A stretch of 64,000 bases of DNA from GCA-002726655 sp046582185 (lineage in GTDB: Bacteria > Pseudomonadota > Gammaproteobacteria > Pseudomonadales > Azotimanducaceae): positions 61,293 to 125,292 of the forward strand of contig JAYGEX010000035.1 in the NCBI GenBank assembly GCA_046582185.1, read 5' to 3'. A program made the translations under genes and the position numbers. Every line of letters begins with the position of its first letter. The stretch's first letter is position 1. Below are positions 1 through 8,887 of this stretch, piece after piece. Under the pieces are notes generated by a model. It was not told the origin of the DNA. It saw only the letters and a list, made by a program, of their open reading frames with translations, and ran no database searches.

Positions 1-158
1 GGGTAGCGATTCCAGGTCCACGTGCCACCGATGTCGGAGGCTTTGTCGAACACCTTGATGGATAATCCTGCCTCACGAATATAGTGAATCAGTCCTAAAC
101 CGGCGAAGCCGGCACCCACGGCAATTACGTCATGGTCAGTTACATGTTGCGAAGCCAT
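1..158 (-). CDS. Flavin-containing / Baeyer-Villiger-type monooxygenase, N-terminal part (runs off the window)
   Basis: Only the first ~50 residues are inside the window. They hold a Rossmann FAD-binding motif GAGFAGLG, a following strand ending in KVFDKASDIGGTW, and the WNRYP segment typical of Baeyer-Villiger and related class B flavin monooxygenases. These use NADPH and O2 to oxidise ketones or heteroatoms. The Met at 158 is preferred because AGGGAAAAGG lies just upstream; an in-frame ATG at 173 is the alternative. The family call rests on the N-terminus alone, so substrate and length cannot be judged. It is divergent from the TonB receptor and separated from it by an IS remnant. Confidence 0.8.
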   Translation of the reverse strand, partial: MASQHVTDHDVIAVGAGFAGLGLIHYIREAGLSIKVFDKASDIGGTWTWNRY

Positions 159-308
159 CACCTTTTCCCTCATATCGATCTATTCAAAGAAGCTAAGATC
201 TCGCGTTTCTGATAAATATTCAAGTCCAGTAGACAGATAAGGATGATTAATTTCATTGAGTGGAGTGGTAATCCCCCCATTAATAATGCTTCTCAAAAGT
301 AGAAAATA

Positions 309-545
309 TTATGCCGCCTGTTGCAGCTTCTGTATTGGGGTGATGCCTCCTATTGCCATATTAGGTCGATCGTTGTTGTAACGCCATAGCCAATTTGTTG
401 CGGTAGCTCGCGCTTGATCCAGTGACTCAAAAAGATGTTGGTTTAACCATTCATGTCGAACGGTTCGATTGTATCTTTCTAGGTAGGCATTCTGTTGGGG
501 ATTACCATTCCAGTTCACTTCTTTGCTGCGACGCAGCATAAACAA
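309..545 (-). pseudogene. IS3-family transposase OrfB, C-terminal remnant
   Basis: The 78-residue frame matches the end of the rve integrase core of IS3-family OrfB: NPQQNAYLERYNRTVRHEWL, with the final catalytic Glu of the DDE triad, followed by a helix and the closing YNNDRPNMAIGGITPIQKL segment. The two catalytic Asp residues and OrfA are absent, so it is inactive. No complete terminal inverted repeats are visible around it. It marks an old insertion between the monooxygenase and the TonB receptor. Confidence 0.85.
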
Positions 546-669
546 GGAGGGAAAAGTTTATAGCGCTGAATAATAACGTTGACACGGGCCGTTGTTTAGA
601 TGGAGAATAAAAAACCGTCAAAGATGATTGTTTTGAACAGTAATACTCACACATGGGGAAGCACAGCTA

Positions 670-3063
670 ATGCGACTAAGAAACATGGGTAAGTTAGGTC
701 TTGCCACAACATTTTTAATTACGACTTTTACATCACTTCCGGCATTCACGGCGGAAGATAATACCGGACTGTATATCGAAGAGATCGTTGTTACTGCGAG
801 GAAAGTAGAGGAGTCCTCGCAGGCAGTACCGGTTGCGATGACCGCTATTTCTGAAGAGTTGGCCAGTTCGACCATCAGGGATCTTTCAGACCTTAATGGA
901 TTCGCACCCAACGTGCAGATTGACGAAAATGGCGGTAGATCGGGCGGCGCCGTGATCACTATCAGGGGGATCAGCCCAACTCGATCAGACGACAATTCGT
1001 TCGACGCACCGATTGGTGTGATGATCGACGGCATTTACATGGGTACCACGGCCGGTCAGAAACTTGAAAACTTTGACCTCGAACGCGTTGAGATTCTGCG
1101 TGGTCCACAAGGGACGTTGTTTGGTAAAAATACAGTGGGTGGTGTGCTCCATGTTATTCGAAGTCGACCAACTGGTGAGTTCGGGGCTCGCCTGAAAGCG
1201 ACTATGGGTGTGGACGGCCAACAGGAACTGCGTGCTGTTGTGAACACATCGTTGATAGACGACAAGTTAGCAGCCAAGTTCTTTGCTACCATCATCGGAG
1301 ACGATGGTTACTACAAGAATATTACGACAGGTGATGACACCGGTGAGAAGGACTACCAAAATTATGGGGCGACCTTCCTCTGGACGCCTAACGACAGGTT
1401 TGAAGCAACCTTAACTGTCGAGAAATTCCAGGATGACAGCCTGCTCAATGCCTTCCAGACGAATTACAACGTTTCACCTGGTGTTATAGCGCCGCCGAGT
1501 GCGGAAGCAGCAGCGAGTGGAGAAGGTGACTACAGTGGCGGCTTTGCTACCTGCACCAGTTATGATTCTTCAACCTGCCGAAATACTCTCAAGACGCCTG
1601 GTCATTCTGAGAACGACACGACCAATAATGCGTCGCTCGATACGGACGCCATCACATTGAATATGCGATACGAAATCAATGACAATTTAACATTGGTTAG
1701 CGTGACAGGTTACCGGGGCGTAGATGAGTACCGTATCTATGACTTCGACGGCTCTGCTGCGGATTACATCACTATTGAACGATGGAACGAGTACGAACAA
1801 TTCAGCCAAGAACTTCGAATCGACGGTTCCTGGGACACTCTCACGTTAACCGCTGGCCTGTATTACTGGGACAGCGAATTCGAACAGGACTGGGTTACCG
1901 GCGGTGGCTTCTGGCAGTCGCTTTTCGGGGGTCTAATGTCAATCCCGGGTATGTGGACTGCCTGTCAAGGTAGCAACGGTCTGGACGGCGCGTTTGCACC
2001 AATCTCATGTGACCTGGGCATGCCCAGCTATACGCCTGGCACGAATATCACGCAGATACTTTATGAGCAACAGGATACTGACTCTTTTGCAGCCTTTGCG
2101 CAGGCAGAGTGGCAGTTTGCTGAGGATTGGACTTTGACCGCAGGTCTGCGCTGGACTCGGGAAGAGAAAGATTTCATCGCGGGTCAGTCATACCTGTCTA
2201 ACGAGGAGCGACAACGGTTGCGCAACTTTCCAGGCTACTCTGACCTGGATAACGAATGGACAGAAACCTCTCCCAAGGTTGGACTTACTTATCAGTTGAA
2301 TAACGATTCTATACTTTACGGTTCTTACTCAGAAGGTTTTCACTCAGGCGGATTTTTCGGTGTAAACCAGAATCTTCGTGACTTTGAGCGAGACCAGTAT
2401 GATCCGGAGTTTGCGCAATCCTGGGAGTTTGGTTACAAGAGTATGCACATGAATAATCGCCTGCGATTAAACATGTCGGCATTCTATAATGATTTCACGG
2501 ACAAGCAGGAGTCGTTTGTTGCAGTTGATCCGGATACCAAGACGGTCGCGTCAAAATTCGATAATGCGGCTTCGGTAATCTATCAGGGCTTCGAATTGGA
2601 GGCTGAATACCTGGTCAACGAAAATTTAAAGGTTTTCTTGAACTATGGTTATTTGGATGCCGAGTATGAAGACTTCGAAACTGACATCAATGCTACAGAT
2701 GGCTTAGACCTTGTCGAAGACGCAACTCACCTGACACCGCGTAATGCACCTAAGTATACACTCGGCGTCGGCGGTACTTTCAGTTACCCAATTGGTAACG
2801 GGGATCTCGAAATCTACGCCAAGTTCGCAAGGGTAGACGACATCGAAACCAGCCTGACCAATGCACCACTGGGCAGGATCGAGGCACGTGACGATATTTC
2901 CGCATCAATCGGTTACTTCACAGAGCAATGGTCTGTTGTGGCCTTTGGTCGTAATCTGGCTGATGACGAATATGAAGCATTCACTCCTATCGCCACCTTG
3001 TTCGCAGTCGGTTCCATTAACCGTGGGCGAACTTATGGTGTTGAACTTTCGTATGAATTCTAG
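670..3063 (+). CDS. TonB-dependent outer-membrane receptor
   Basis: 797 residues. A signal peptide (to about residue 28, ending AFTA) is followed by a TonB box-like EEIVVTARK at ~37-45, a plug domain (VPVAMTAISEE, IRGISPT, VERVEILRGPQGTLFGKNTVGG at ~60-160) and a 22-strand-type barrel ending in an aromatic residue (ELSYEF), as expected for BAM-dependent insertion. It should import a scarce ligand (siderophore, vitamin, glycan or lipid-like compound) using TonB-ExbBD energy. The VTARK/LRGPQGTLFGKN plug is typical of the receptor families abundant in marine and xenobiotic-degrading gammaproteobacteria. GGGGAAG eight bases before 670 supports this start; a second Met at 685 is possible. The ligand cannot be assigned. 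A strong terminator follows. Confidence 0.93.
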   Translation: MRLRNMGKLGLATTFLITTFTSLPAFTAEDNTGLYIEEIVVTARKVEESSQAVPVAMTAISEELASSTIRDLSDLNGFAPNVQIDENGGRSGGAVITIRGISPTRSDDNSFDAPIGVMIDGIYMGTTAGQKLENFDLERVEILRGPQGTLFGKNTVGGVLHVIRSRPTGEFGARLKATMGVDGQQELRAVVNTSLIDDKLAAKFFATIIGDDGYYKNITTGDDTGEKDYQNYGATFLWTPNDRFEATLTVEKFQDDSLLNAFQTNYNVSPGVIAPPSAEAAASGEGDYSGGFATCTSYDSSTCRNTLKTPGHSENDTTNNASLDTDAITLNMRYEINDNLTLVSVTGYRGVDEYRIYDFDGSAADYITIERWNEYEQFSQELRIDGSWDTLTLTAGLYYWDSEFEQDWVTGGGFWQSLFGGLMSIPGMWTACQGSNGLDGAFAPISCDLGMPSYTPGTNITQILYEQQDTDSFAAFAQAEWQFAEDWTLTAGLRWTREEKDFIAGQSYLSNEERQRLRNFPGYSDLDNEWTETSPKVGLTYQLNNDSILYGSYSEGFHSGGFFGVNQNLRDFERDQYDPEFAQSWEFGYKSMHMNNRLRLNMSAFYNDFTDKQESFVAVDPDTKTVASKFDNAASVIYQGFELEAEYLVNENLKVFLNYGYLDAEYEDFETDINATDGLDLVEDATHLTPRNAPKYTLGVGGTFSYPIGNGDLEIYAKFARVDDIETSLTNAPLGRIEARDDISASIGYFTEQWSVVAFGRNLADDEYEAFTPIATLFAVGSINRGRTYGVELSYEF

Positions 3064-3093
3064 TTCTTCTACTAAAAGCTTCACGAAATAAAA

Positions 3094-3120
3094 AAACCCG
3101 GCACTAGCCGGGTTTTTTTT
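3094..3120 (+). terminator. Rho-independent terminator after the TonB receptor
   Basis: A perfect 9-bp stem AAACCCGGC / GCCGGGTTT (3094-3102 with 3107-3115) closes a 4-base ACTA loop and is followed by an unbroken T run to 3120. It lies 31 bases after the receptor stop. Confidence 0.95.
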
Positions 3121-3544
3121 ATCAAAATTCCATGTTGTCCTAAGCCCGCTGGGGTACTGACAAACTAACGGGACGTGATCGGTAGGATCTGGCGATAAAT
3201 ACACACAAACGCCACGGATTCCCTCCAGCGAATATTAGCGATGCTGTGTAGGCATCGGCAAGGCTCATCGCTGGCGCGCCAGCGCGTAGTCAGAAGCTGA
3301 CCGGACGGAAAAAGCGCTTGGCGGTTGAGGGGGCAGGGCGACTAAAGCCAGGTTGGTGGCGCCAATGGTCCTATCCTCCAACACCATCAAATATGTTCTT
3401 CTCACCTTAGCTAAAACTAAAACTAAAACTAAAACTAAAACCAAAACCAAAACCAAAACCAAAACCAAAACCAAAACCGTACTAACCTTGACTTTCCTCG
3501 AGTGAACTGAAAATGTAGTGATCTCACTAAAAAAGGAAAGATTC
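3121..3544. other. Intergenic stretch without a recognisable gene
   Basis: 424 bases between the terminator and the next gene. I see no homologous reading frame. The only conspicuous element is the hexanucleotide tract at 3411-3478. The Val-Leu-rich frame read antisense through that tract is a repeat artefact. Confidence 0.6.
3411..3478. repeat. Hexanucleotide tandem repeat (CTAAAA)5(CCAAAA)6
   Basis: Eleven perfect 6-base units plus a two-base partial unit. The first five are CTAAAA and the last six CCAAAA, so the tract changes from one homogeneous unit to another at 3441. Repeats of this kind expand and contract by slipped-strand mispairing. The tract ends ~65 bases before the start of the exported-protein gene at 3545, so length changes could alter promoter spacing; that is inference. 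Confidence 0.95.
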
Positions 3545-4285
3545 ATGCAAAAAACATTACTAGCGGTCCTCATGTTGTTCGCAGTTAATCAAACCCAGGC
3601 TGCCCAAGTCTGGGACATCATGCAATTTCAAATTCAGTCTGGAAAAGCTAATGTCGCTTTAGAGGCATTTGATGAGCTACAAAGCAGTGAAGTGGCAAGC
3701 AACCGAACAGCGTCAGTGCAGTTTCAAGCAACGCGTTTCAACGGCAGTTCGCCGGCGACGCATGCTGTTGTTGTGCTTTACCCAAGCCGAGCCGAGCAAG
3801 AGCGCTGGAGCACCAGCATGGCTGGTTCGTCGGAAATGCGTAATTTTCAAAAGAAGATGAGCAGTATTGCCAAACCGGTAGCATAATCTGCTAACCGTGT
3901 GCTTAAGGGCTGGGGAACGGTATCAAATAAAGATAAGTCGTGGACCGTGATTCGGCTTCGAGTGTCGAATCCAGCCAAGCTGGCTCAAGCGATGGACACG
4001 ATGATGAAGTCGGAGGAGTTTAAGGATTTTTCAGGTCAGGTCTGGTTATCAGCGATCGCGTCTGGCAATGTTAATCACGACGGATTTGCCTCGCATATCA
4101 TTACTATCGGGCATGAAAGCTTTACTGAAAGAGAACAGTGGACAGACTATGCCAATACCACCAAGGCATGGTCGAATTATTTGAATACGGTTAAAGATGT
4201 TGTTGAGGTGATCAGTAATGAACGTGTGGAACATTTGAGGGTCTACGATCACGCGATGAGTATCGAAGACTTTGAGCAGAACTAA
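3545..4285 (+). pseudogene. Exported protein of unknown function, split by an in-frame TAA
   Basis: Reading one frame from the ATG at 3545 (GGAAAG upstream) gives a signal peptide (MQKTLLAVLMLFAVNQTQAA), then ~245 residues interrupted once by TAA at 3884-3886. Both sides look like coding sequence and resemble each other: each half has a lysine/alanine-rich helix, a short strand region and an EREQW or EQERWS motif, suggesting two tandem alpha/beta ferredoxin-like (dimeric barrel) modules. The downstream half has only a GTG at 3899 with no ribosome-binding site, so it is unlikely to be a separate gene. Function is not recognised. Most likely a recent nonsense mutation; stop read-through cannot be excluded from sequence alone. 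Confidence 0.7.
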
Positions 4286-4400
4286 GGCCTGAGAAAGGCC
4301 GCTGACAGTGCCTCTTACGGTGCGCTGTCAGCAGACATCTGTTTTGTATTCATTTAGATTTTTTCGTACGGTTTATAAAATTTATCTACAGAAGGAGATA

Positions 4401-4634
4401 ATGATGAAAGTAATTACATTAGTTTTAACGGCCGCCTTAGCACTTGTTCAATTGAATGCATACGCAGGCGAGCTCAATCTGAACGCTGAAAAATTCCAGG
4501 GTGACTTTAAAATTGACTCCACATATACGCGTGATGGTAAGACTTTTGAAGTATCGGCTTCTGGGGATGCAGGTCCTTATGGCCGTGAGGTTAGGAAAAA
4601 TAAACCACATTTTCTAAAGATTGGTCAAGTATGA
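4401..4634 (+). pseudogene. Small exported protein, 3' end replaced by the 91-bp repeat
   Basis: Begins at ATG 4401 behind a very strong Shine-Dalgarno (GAAGGAGATA). MMKVITLVLTAALALVQLNA is a clear signal peptide ending near AYA-G, followed by a beta-rich secreted segment. The native coding sequence stops at about 4585, where the 91-bp repeat begins; the last 16 codons (EVRKNKPHFLKIGQV) are encoded by the repeat and are identical to the tail of the truncated MscS at 6516. The gene is therefore interrupted. Its family is not recognised. Confidence 0.7.
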
Positions 4635-4676
4635 CAATTGCTGATTTCTATTCAAATTTAAGACACCGTGACGTGG
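4586..4676 (+). repeat. 91-bp perfect direct repeat, copy 1
   Basis: Identical over all 91 bases to 6468-6558 and in the same orientation. It begins TGAGGTTAGGAAAAATAAAC and ends CACCGTGACGTGG. It cuts the exported-protein gene on its left and the minus-strand SLC13 fragment on its right, so both edges coincide with gene breaks. Confidence 0.97.
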
Positions 4677-4824
4677 CAAACGCAGCCTGGGCCGGTACCA
4701 CACCAGCGAGAACCGCAACCAATAGCGCAGTGAATGCCACCAGATCATAGCGCCAGCGACCCCAGAGGAAGAGCAGGAATACAATGGCAAAAATTGAGAA
4801 TAAAATAGTTAGATCAGATGTCAC
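4677..4824 (-). pseudogene. SLC13/DASS-type anion permease, N-terminal fragment
   Basis: From GTG 4824 (AGAGG upstream on the minus strand) it encodes ~49 residues: a first transmembrane helix (ILFSIFAIVFLLFLW), the GRWRYDLVA loop and a second helix ending GVVPAQAAFA. This is the start of SLC13-family permeases, which normally exceed 400 residues. At 4677 the frame enters the 91-bp repeat and stops shortly after. The rest is missing. Confidence 0.7.
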
Positions 4825-4973
4825 CTGGACCTCTCTATATGACTTAAAGGACAAGTCTTAAGCCCTTCGTGTATTTTTTATTTGTCATTCCACGAGTAAA
4901 TTACTGGTGCAAACAGTTGCGTCTTCCATTTTCAGCGATATAGTCACGTATGTCACTATATGAGAGGTTCTCC

Positions 4974-6197
4974 ATGCCAAAGTTATTGTTCGGTGTTTTA
5001 CTTTCCTTCCTGGCAGCCAGTATGGCGTTCGCCGCCGATTTTGACCCGGTAGCCGCGACCAATGCCTATCTGTCCAGCGTTTCGGCTGCGGAGAAGACCA
5101 ATACCAACGATTATGTAGATGCCGGTTACCGCATCATGATGATGGCGGTGGTACTGGAGGTCCTGGTGGCTTTCGTCCTGCTGCACTTCGGCTGGTCGCG
5201 CAAATGGCGGGACCTGGCGGAACGGATCACTGCCAACAAGTTTGCTCAGGCCTTTATATACGCGCCGATTTACCTGGTGGTAACGACCCTCTTGATGTTT
5301 CCGCTCAGTTGGTACGCCGAATTTTACACCGAGCACAAATACGGGCTTGCCACCCAGGGGTTTGGTGCCTGGTTGGTAGAACTTCTTCAGATGAACGCCT
5401 TTATGGTTATCGGCCTGTCGCTCTTTATAGCCCTGTTTTATCTGATTCTGCGCCTTTCTCCGGAGCGCTGGTGGTTGTGGGCAAGTGGTCTGGTGGTGTC
5501 CTTCTTTTTGGTATTGATGTTTATATCACCGCTATACATCGAGCCGGTATTCAATGACTACCGCCCCATGGACGAGGGGGAGCTGAAAGAGCGAATTCTC
5601 TCCATTGCCCGCGCCAACGGTATGCAGGCGGACGATGTAAAGCAGGTGGATCAATCGCGGCAGACCAACCGGGTGAGTGCCAATGTGAGCGGGATTTTCG
5701 GCAGCACCCGCATTGCCCTGAATGACAATTTGCTGAAACGAGCCGACCCCGATGCGGTTGAGGCGGTTATGGCCCATGAGATCGGCCACTACGTGCTCAA
5801 CCACCTATGGAAAACCATGGCCTATTTTGCCCTGATCTTCCTGCTAGGGTTTGCGCTCACAAATGCTGCATTTAGTGCTGTGGCGCGCCGCCGGGCGTCT
5901 TGGGGTATTCGGGGAATAGACGACTACGCCGGTTTCCCGCTGCTGTACGCGATCGGAATGGTACTGCTTTTTCTGGCGACCCCACTGTTTTACAAGCTCA
6001 CCTATATCCACGAAGCCGAGGCGGATCTGTTCGCCATTAATGCCACCCAGAATCCAGACGCCTGGGCCGAGGTGGCACTACTGACCGCCGAGTACCGAAA
6101 ATTACGGCCACCGCAATGGGAAGAGAACTGGCTGAATCACCACCCTTCACCCTACGCGCGCATCCATATGGCCATGCGCTGGAAGGCAGAACAGTAG
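4974..6197 (+). CDS. M48-family integral-membrane zinc metallopeptidase (CAAX protease-like)
   Basis: About 407 residues from ATG 4974 (GAGAGG upstream; an in-frame ATG at 4950 lacks a good site). An N-terminal signal-like helix and several membrane helices precede the zinc-binding HEIGH at about residues 267-271; the third ligand is the Glu of HEAEAD near residue 346. The layout (N-terminal M48 extension, HExxH between membrane helices, C-terminal HHPSPYARI) is that of Ste24/CAAX-type M48 proteases, which cleave membrane or exported proteins inside the envelope. It is the only complete gene in the repeat-bounded segment and is more GC-rich than the surrounding genes, so it may be acquired. 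The bacterial substrate is unknown. Confidence 0.92.
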   Translation: MPKLLFGVLLSFLAASMAFAADFDPVAATNAYLSSVSAAEKTNTNDYVDAGYRIMMMAVVLEVLVAFVLLHFGWSRKWRDLAERITANKFAQAFIYAPIYLVVTTLLMFPLSWYAEFYTEHKYGLATQGFGAWLVELLQMNAFMVIGLSLFIALFYLILRLSPERWWLWASGLVVSFFLVLMFISPLYIEPVFNDYRPMDEGELKERILSIARANGMQADDVKQVDQSRQTNRVSANVSGIFGSTRIALNDNLLKRADPDAVEAVMAHEIGHYVLNHLWKTMAYFALIFLLGFALTNAAFSAVARRRASWGIRGIDDYAGFPLLYAIGMVLLFLATPLFYKLTYIHEAEADLFAINATQNPDAWAEVALLTAEYRKLRPPQWEENWLNHHPSPYARIHMAMRWKAEQ

Positions 6198-6255
6198 GCG
6201 TTGTATTGGATGTGTTAAAAAATAATAAATACGCACTTCTATAGGAACTACAGCA

Positions 6256-6516
6256 ATGTTTGAACACTGGCAAAACTCCATCCAATCCTGGCTTGGGATG
6301 ATCAGCGACAGCACTGTTATTCAGGCGACCATCGCCATAGCAGGGGCCTGGATCGTGGCCTTCATTTTCGACCGTGTGGTCATCACCTGGGCAATACGCT
6401 TTACCTCCAAAACCTCAGCCGAGATCGATGATCAACTAATTGAGTACTTACATGGCCCAATATTCTATGAGGTTAGGAAAAATAAACCACATTTTCTAAA
6501 GATTGGTCAAGTATGA
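6256..6516 (+). pseudogene. MscS-family mechanosensitive channel, N-terminal fragment
   Basis: Starts at 6256. About 71 native residues include one transmembrane helix (IQATIAIAGAWIVAFIFDRV) and the amphipathic loop TSKTSAEIDDQLIEYLHGPI, recognisable as the beginning of MscS-like channels. At 6468 the frame runs into the 91-bp repeat and ends with the same repeat-encoded tail as the gene at 4401. The pore helix and beta domain are missing, so it is non-functional. Confidence 0.75.
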
Positions 6517-6558
6517 CAATTGCTGATTTCTATTCAAATTTAAGACACCGTGACGTGG
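6468..6558 (+). repeat. 91-bp perfect direct repeat, copy 2
   Basis: Identical to 4586-4676. Its left edge cuts the MscS-like gene. Its right edge lies 34 bases from the 3' end of the minus-strand beta-lactamase-like gene. Confidence 0.97.
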
Positions 6559-6592
6559 TGATCCTTTTGATGGTCAATGGCCCCATCCTTTT

Positions 6593-7753
6593 TTACAAGC
6601 TGCGCAATGCGGCATCGATGAGCGCCTTACAGCGATCGCCAATACCAGAGCCTGCGCACATGAAGTTGGGGCTGTAACTGAATGAAAAGTTCGCCTCGGG
6701 ATCGCAGAATCCGATCGCTCCACCGGCGCCAGCGTGACCAAACGATCTTGGATTCGGGCTAAAGTGCGAGCCATACTCGGCATCGGGATATGAACTCAGG
6801 AAAAATCCTAGCCCATATCGAAATGGCCGTTCGGTCAGATCGCAGATACCTTCCCAGGCAGGCGTTCGCAGATCGTCAATCAAATCTTGCGAGAGCACGC
6901 TAACGCCATCGATCTCACCACCATTTGCCAGCGCCGCATATATTCTTGCAATACCCCGGGCATTTCCATGTCCATTGGCAGAAGGAAATACTGCCTTTCT
7001 AAACTGCTCGGAATTAACCAGACCAGGTATCCGAGGCTGAGGGCACCAGGCTCGATTTAGCTTGGTTCCGGGAGTTAGGATCTGTTTTATCGTCGTGCTG
7101 TCTGCATTAGGGATGAGGTTCGTCACCCGACGAATGTCAGCATCAGAAAGACCGTATTTGAAATCAACTCCCAGGGGAATGGCAACTTCCTCCTCGAAGA
7201 ATTGGTCGAAACAACACCCATCCACCCGCCGCAGAACTTCGCCCAGCAGAAAGCCCTGGGTACTGGAATGATAAGCGCCGCGGGAGCCGGGTTTCCACTC
7301 AGGCGCCTGTTTGGCCAGAGCCTCAACCATCATATCTCAGTCCAGAATGGAACCATCCGGAGCGTGATCAGCATACATCAGGCCGGCCTGCCCAGCCAGA
7401 ATCTGACGAATAGTAATTTCGTCTTTTCCCGCCTGGGCAAACTCAGGCCAGTATTTAGCGACAGGACTTTCAAGGTCTACTGCACCCCGGTCTACTAATC
7501 GCAGCAGACACAACGCTGCCATGGATTTTCCTACCGACATCATGCAGACAATCGTATCTTCAAGCCAGGACTGTCCATAGTCGCGATCCGCAAATCCTGC
7601 CCACAGATCCACGACTTTTACACCCTCTTTGTAGACGCTGACGGCGGCACCTATTTCATCACGTTCGGCAAAGTTCTGTATGAATGCCTCGCGCACATCA
7701 ATAAAGTCGTTACCACATGTGCCCTTTATCTCGGTTGCGGAGTTGTTTGTCAT
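6593..7753 (-). pseudogene. Serine beta-lactamase-like hydrolase (class C / esterase fold), interrupted by an in-frame TGA
   Basis: Read from ATG 7753 (GAGGA seven bases upstream) as one frame of ~386 codons with a single TGA at 7339-7337. Before the stop lies the SxxK nucleophile motif SVGK (~residue 70); after it come the Tyr motif AYHSSTQG and the C-terminal HAGAGG. All three belong to PF00144 serine hydrolases (AmpC-like, EstB-like). The stop sits in LD-stop-DMMVEAL, where one base change would give Trp (TGG). No signal peptide, so likely a cytoplasmic esterase or lactamase-like protein rather than a resistance enzyme. Probably a recent pseudogene; no selenocysteine context is obvious here. 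Confidence 0.8.
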
Positions 7754-7874
7754 GATGAATCCTCGTTCGGCGGCTTTATCGGCGGCTAACCTGAAGATTA
7801 GTGTAACCTCAACCAACTTGTCCATAATCTAATTAAACTGGTGTCTTAATCAGCAGTAGATTAGCTTGGCTACA

Positions 7875-8792
7875 TTAGGTCCGGCGCAACGTGGGTAATA
7901 CCTGTTGTGCTAACAACTTTTCATTTTCCTGCATATATCCTCCAGGACAGGCAGAGTTCAGGATAATTGTCGTTGCCCCAGCATCGATATATTCCTGTAA
8001 TCTAGCGATGCAGTCTGCCGGATTGCCCGCCAGCGCGTATTTACCTACCAACTTGGAGAAATCCTGATTGTACTGCACCGATAATCTATCAGTCGCCATT
8101 TTTATCGCTGTTTCCCGATCTTCGTGTACGGCAAAAAAGATGAATAGTCCGGGCGCAACCGGGACGTCACGTTCAACTGCCCCGGCATAGTCGTTAATAG
8201 TCCGCAGGCTACCTGCCAGCTTTTCAGGCGTATACATATAAGGCAGCCAGCCAGTGCCATATTTTGCACATCGTTTCATGGCGGCATCACTACGTCCGGA
8301 AATCCAGATCGGCGGATGTGGTTGCTGCACAGGCTTGGGCGCCAGGGTGACACCCGATAGTGTCGTAAACCGTCCATCAAAAGTAACGTCATCTTCTGCC
8401 CAGAGTCGCTTCATCACCTCCAGTGCTTCGTTAGTACGTGCGCCTCTTTCTTTAACAGGTACGCCACAGGCTTCAAACTCTTTCGCAAATTCTCCACCGA
8501 CACCTACGCCAAGATGAAATCGCCCACCGGAAATAACATCCAGTGCTGTTATTTGTTTCACCAGCAGGGCTGCCGGATAGAGAGGCACCAAGGTAATAGT
8601 ACTCATCAACTTGATCGTTGTCGTCGCACCCGCTGCCGTCGCCAATGAGATAAGACCATTGCCAATTGGCCCATAGAAAAACACATGCTCACCAGAGGTG
8701 ATAAACTCATAACCCAGTGCTTCAGCATTTTTAGCATCTTCTGCAATCGTGTCTAAACGACGTAAGCCGATTCCAAACTGGATGTTGGTCAT
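7875..8792 (-). CDS. Luciferase-like (LLM class) flavin-dependent oxidoreductase
   Basis: 305 residues, start ATG 8792 with GGGAG upstream. TIM-barrel bacterial-luciferase family: N-terminal IQFGIGLRRLDTIAEDAKNAEALGY, the central GGRFHLGVGVGG segment, and KPVQQPHPPIWISGRSDAAMKRCAKYGTGW split across strands 6-7. Such enzymes use reduced FMN or F420 for monooxygenation or hydride transfer. It ends 121 bases upstream of the interrupted hydrolase on the same strand. It is one of three LLM proteins in the window, but not especially close to the other two in sequence. Confidence 0.88.
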   Translation of the reverse strand: MTNIQFGIGLRRLDTIAEDAKNAEALGYEFITSGEHVFFYGPIGNGLISLATAAGATTTIKLMSTITLVPLYPAALLVKQITALDVISGGRFHLGVGVGGEFAKEFEACGVPVKERGARTNEALEVMKRLWAEDDVTFDGRFTTLSGVTLAPKPVQQPHPPIWISGRSDAAMKRCAKYGTGWLPYMYTPEKLAGSLRTINDYAGAVERDVPVAPGLFIFFAVHEDRETAIKMATDRLSVQYNQDFSKLVGKYALAGNPADCIARLQEYIDAGATTIILNSACPGGYMQENEKLLAQQVLPTLRRT

Positions 8793-8887
8793 CGTTACTC
8801 TCCCATTTGTTAAATGTCGAACTAAGGCGGCGGTGGACTGTCAGGGGGGACAACCAGGTTCAATGCGATATTACCTTGTATCGCTAC

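Larger units (their letters stand above)
4586..6558. mobile_element. Repeat-bounded segment carrying an M48 protease gene between two gene fragments
   Basis: A 1.97-kb segment bounded by identical 91-bp direct repeats. Inside, the order is SLC13 permease 5' end (minus), complete M48 protease (plus), MscS 5' end (plus). Both outer genes are cut exactly where the repeats start. The DNA inside is visibly richer in G and C than its surroundings, suggesting a different origin. It carries no transposase or integrase gene and I see no integron attC signature (no RYYYAAC/GTTRRRY pair). It could be an element mobilised in trans, the product of two recombinations at a dispersed repeat, or an assembly chimera. 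Confidence 0.55.

Noticed and set aside
579..609. TTGACA with AGAATA as a sigma-70 promoter of the TonB receptor
   Set aside because: Spacing of 19 bases and a weak -10 make it uncertain; not reported as a feature.
3265..3573. Minus-strand frame with a long Val-Leu run
   Set aside because: It is the antisense reading of the hexanucleotide tract; no family match and no start signals.
4586..6558. Integron cassette or attC sites
   Set aside because: The 91-bp repeat lacks the RYYYAAC...GTTRRRY pairs and no integrase is present.
7337..7339. Selenocysteine at the TGA in the beta-lactamase-like gene
   Set aside because: The position aligns with Trp, not Cys, and there is no redox motif; nonsense is more likely.
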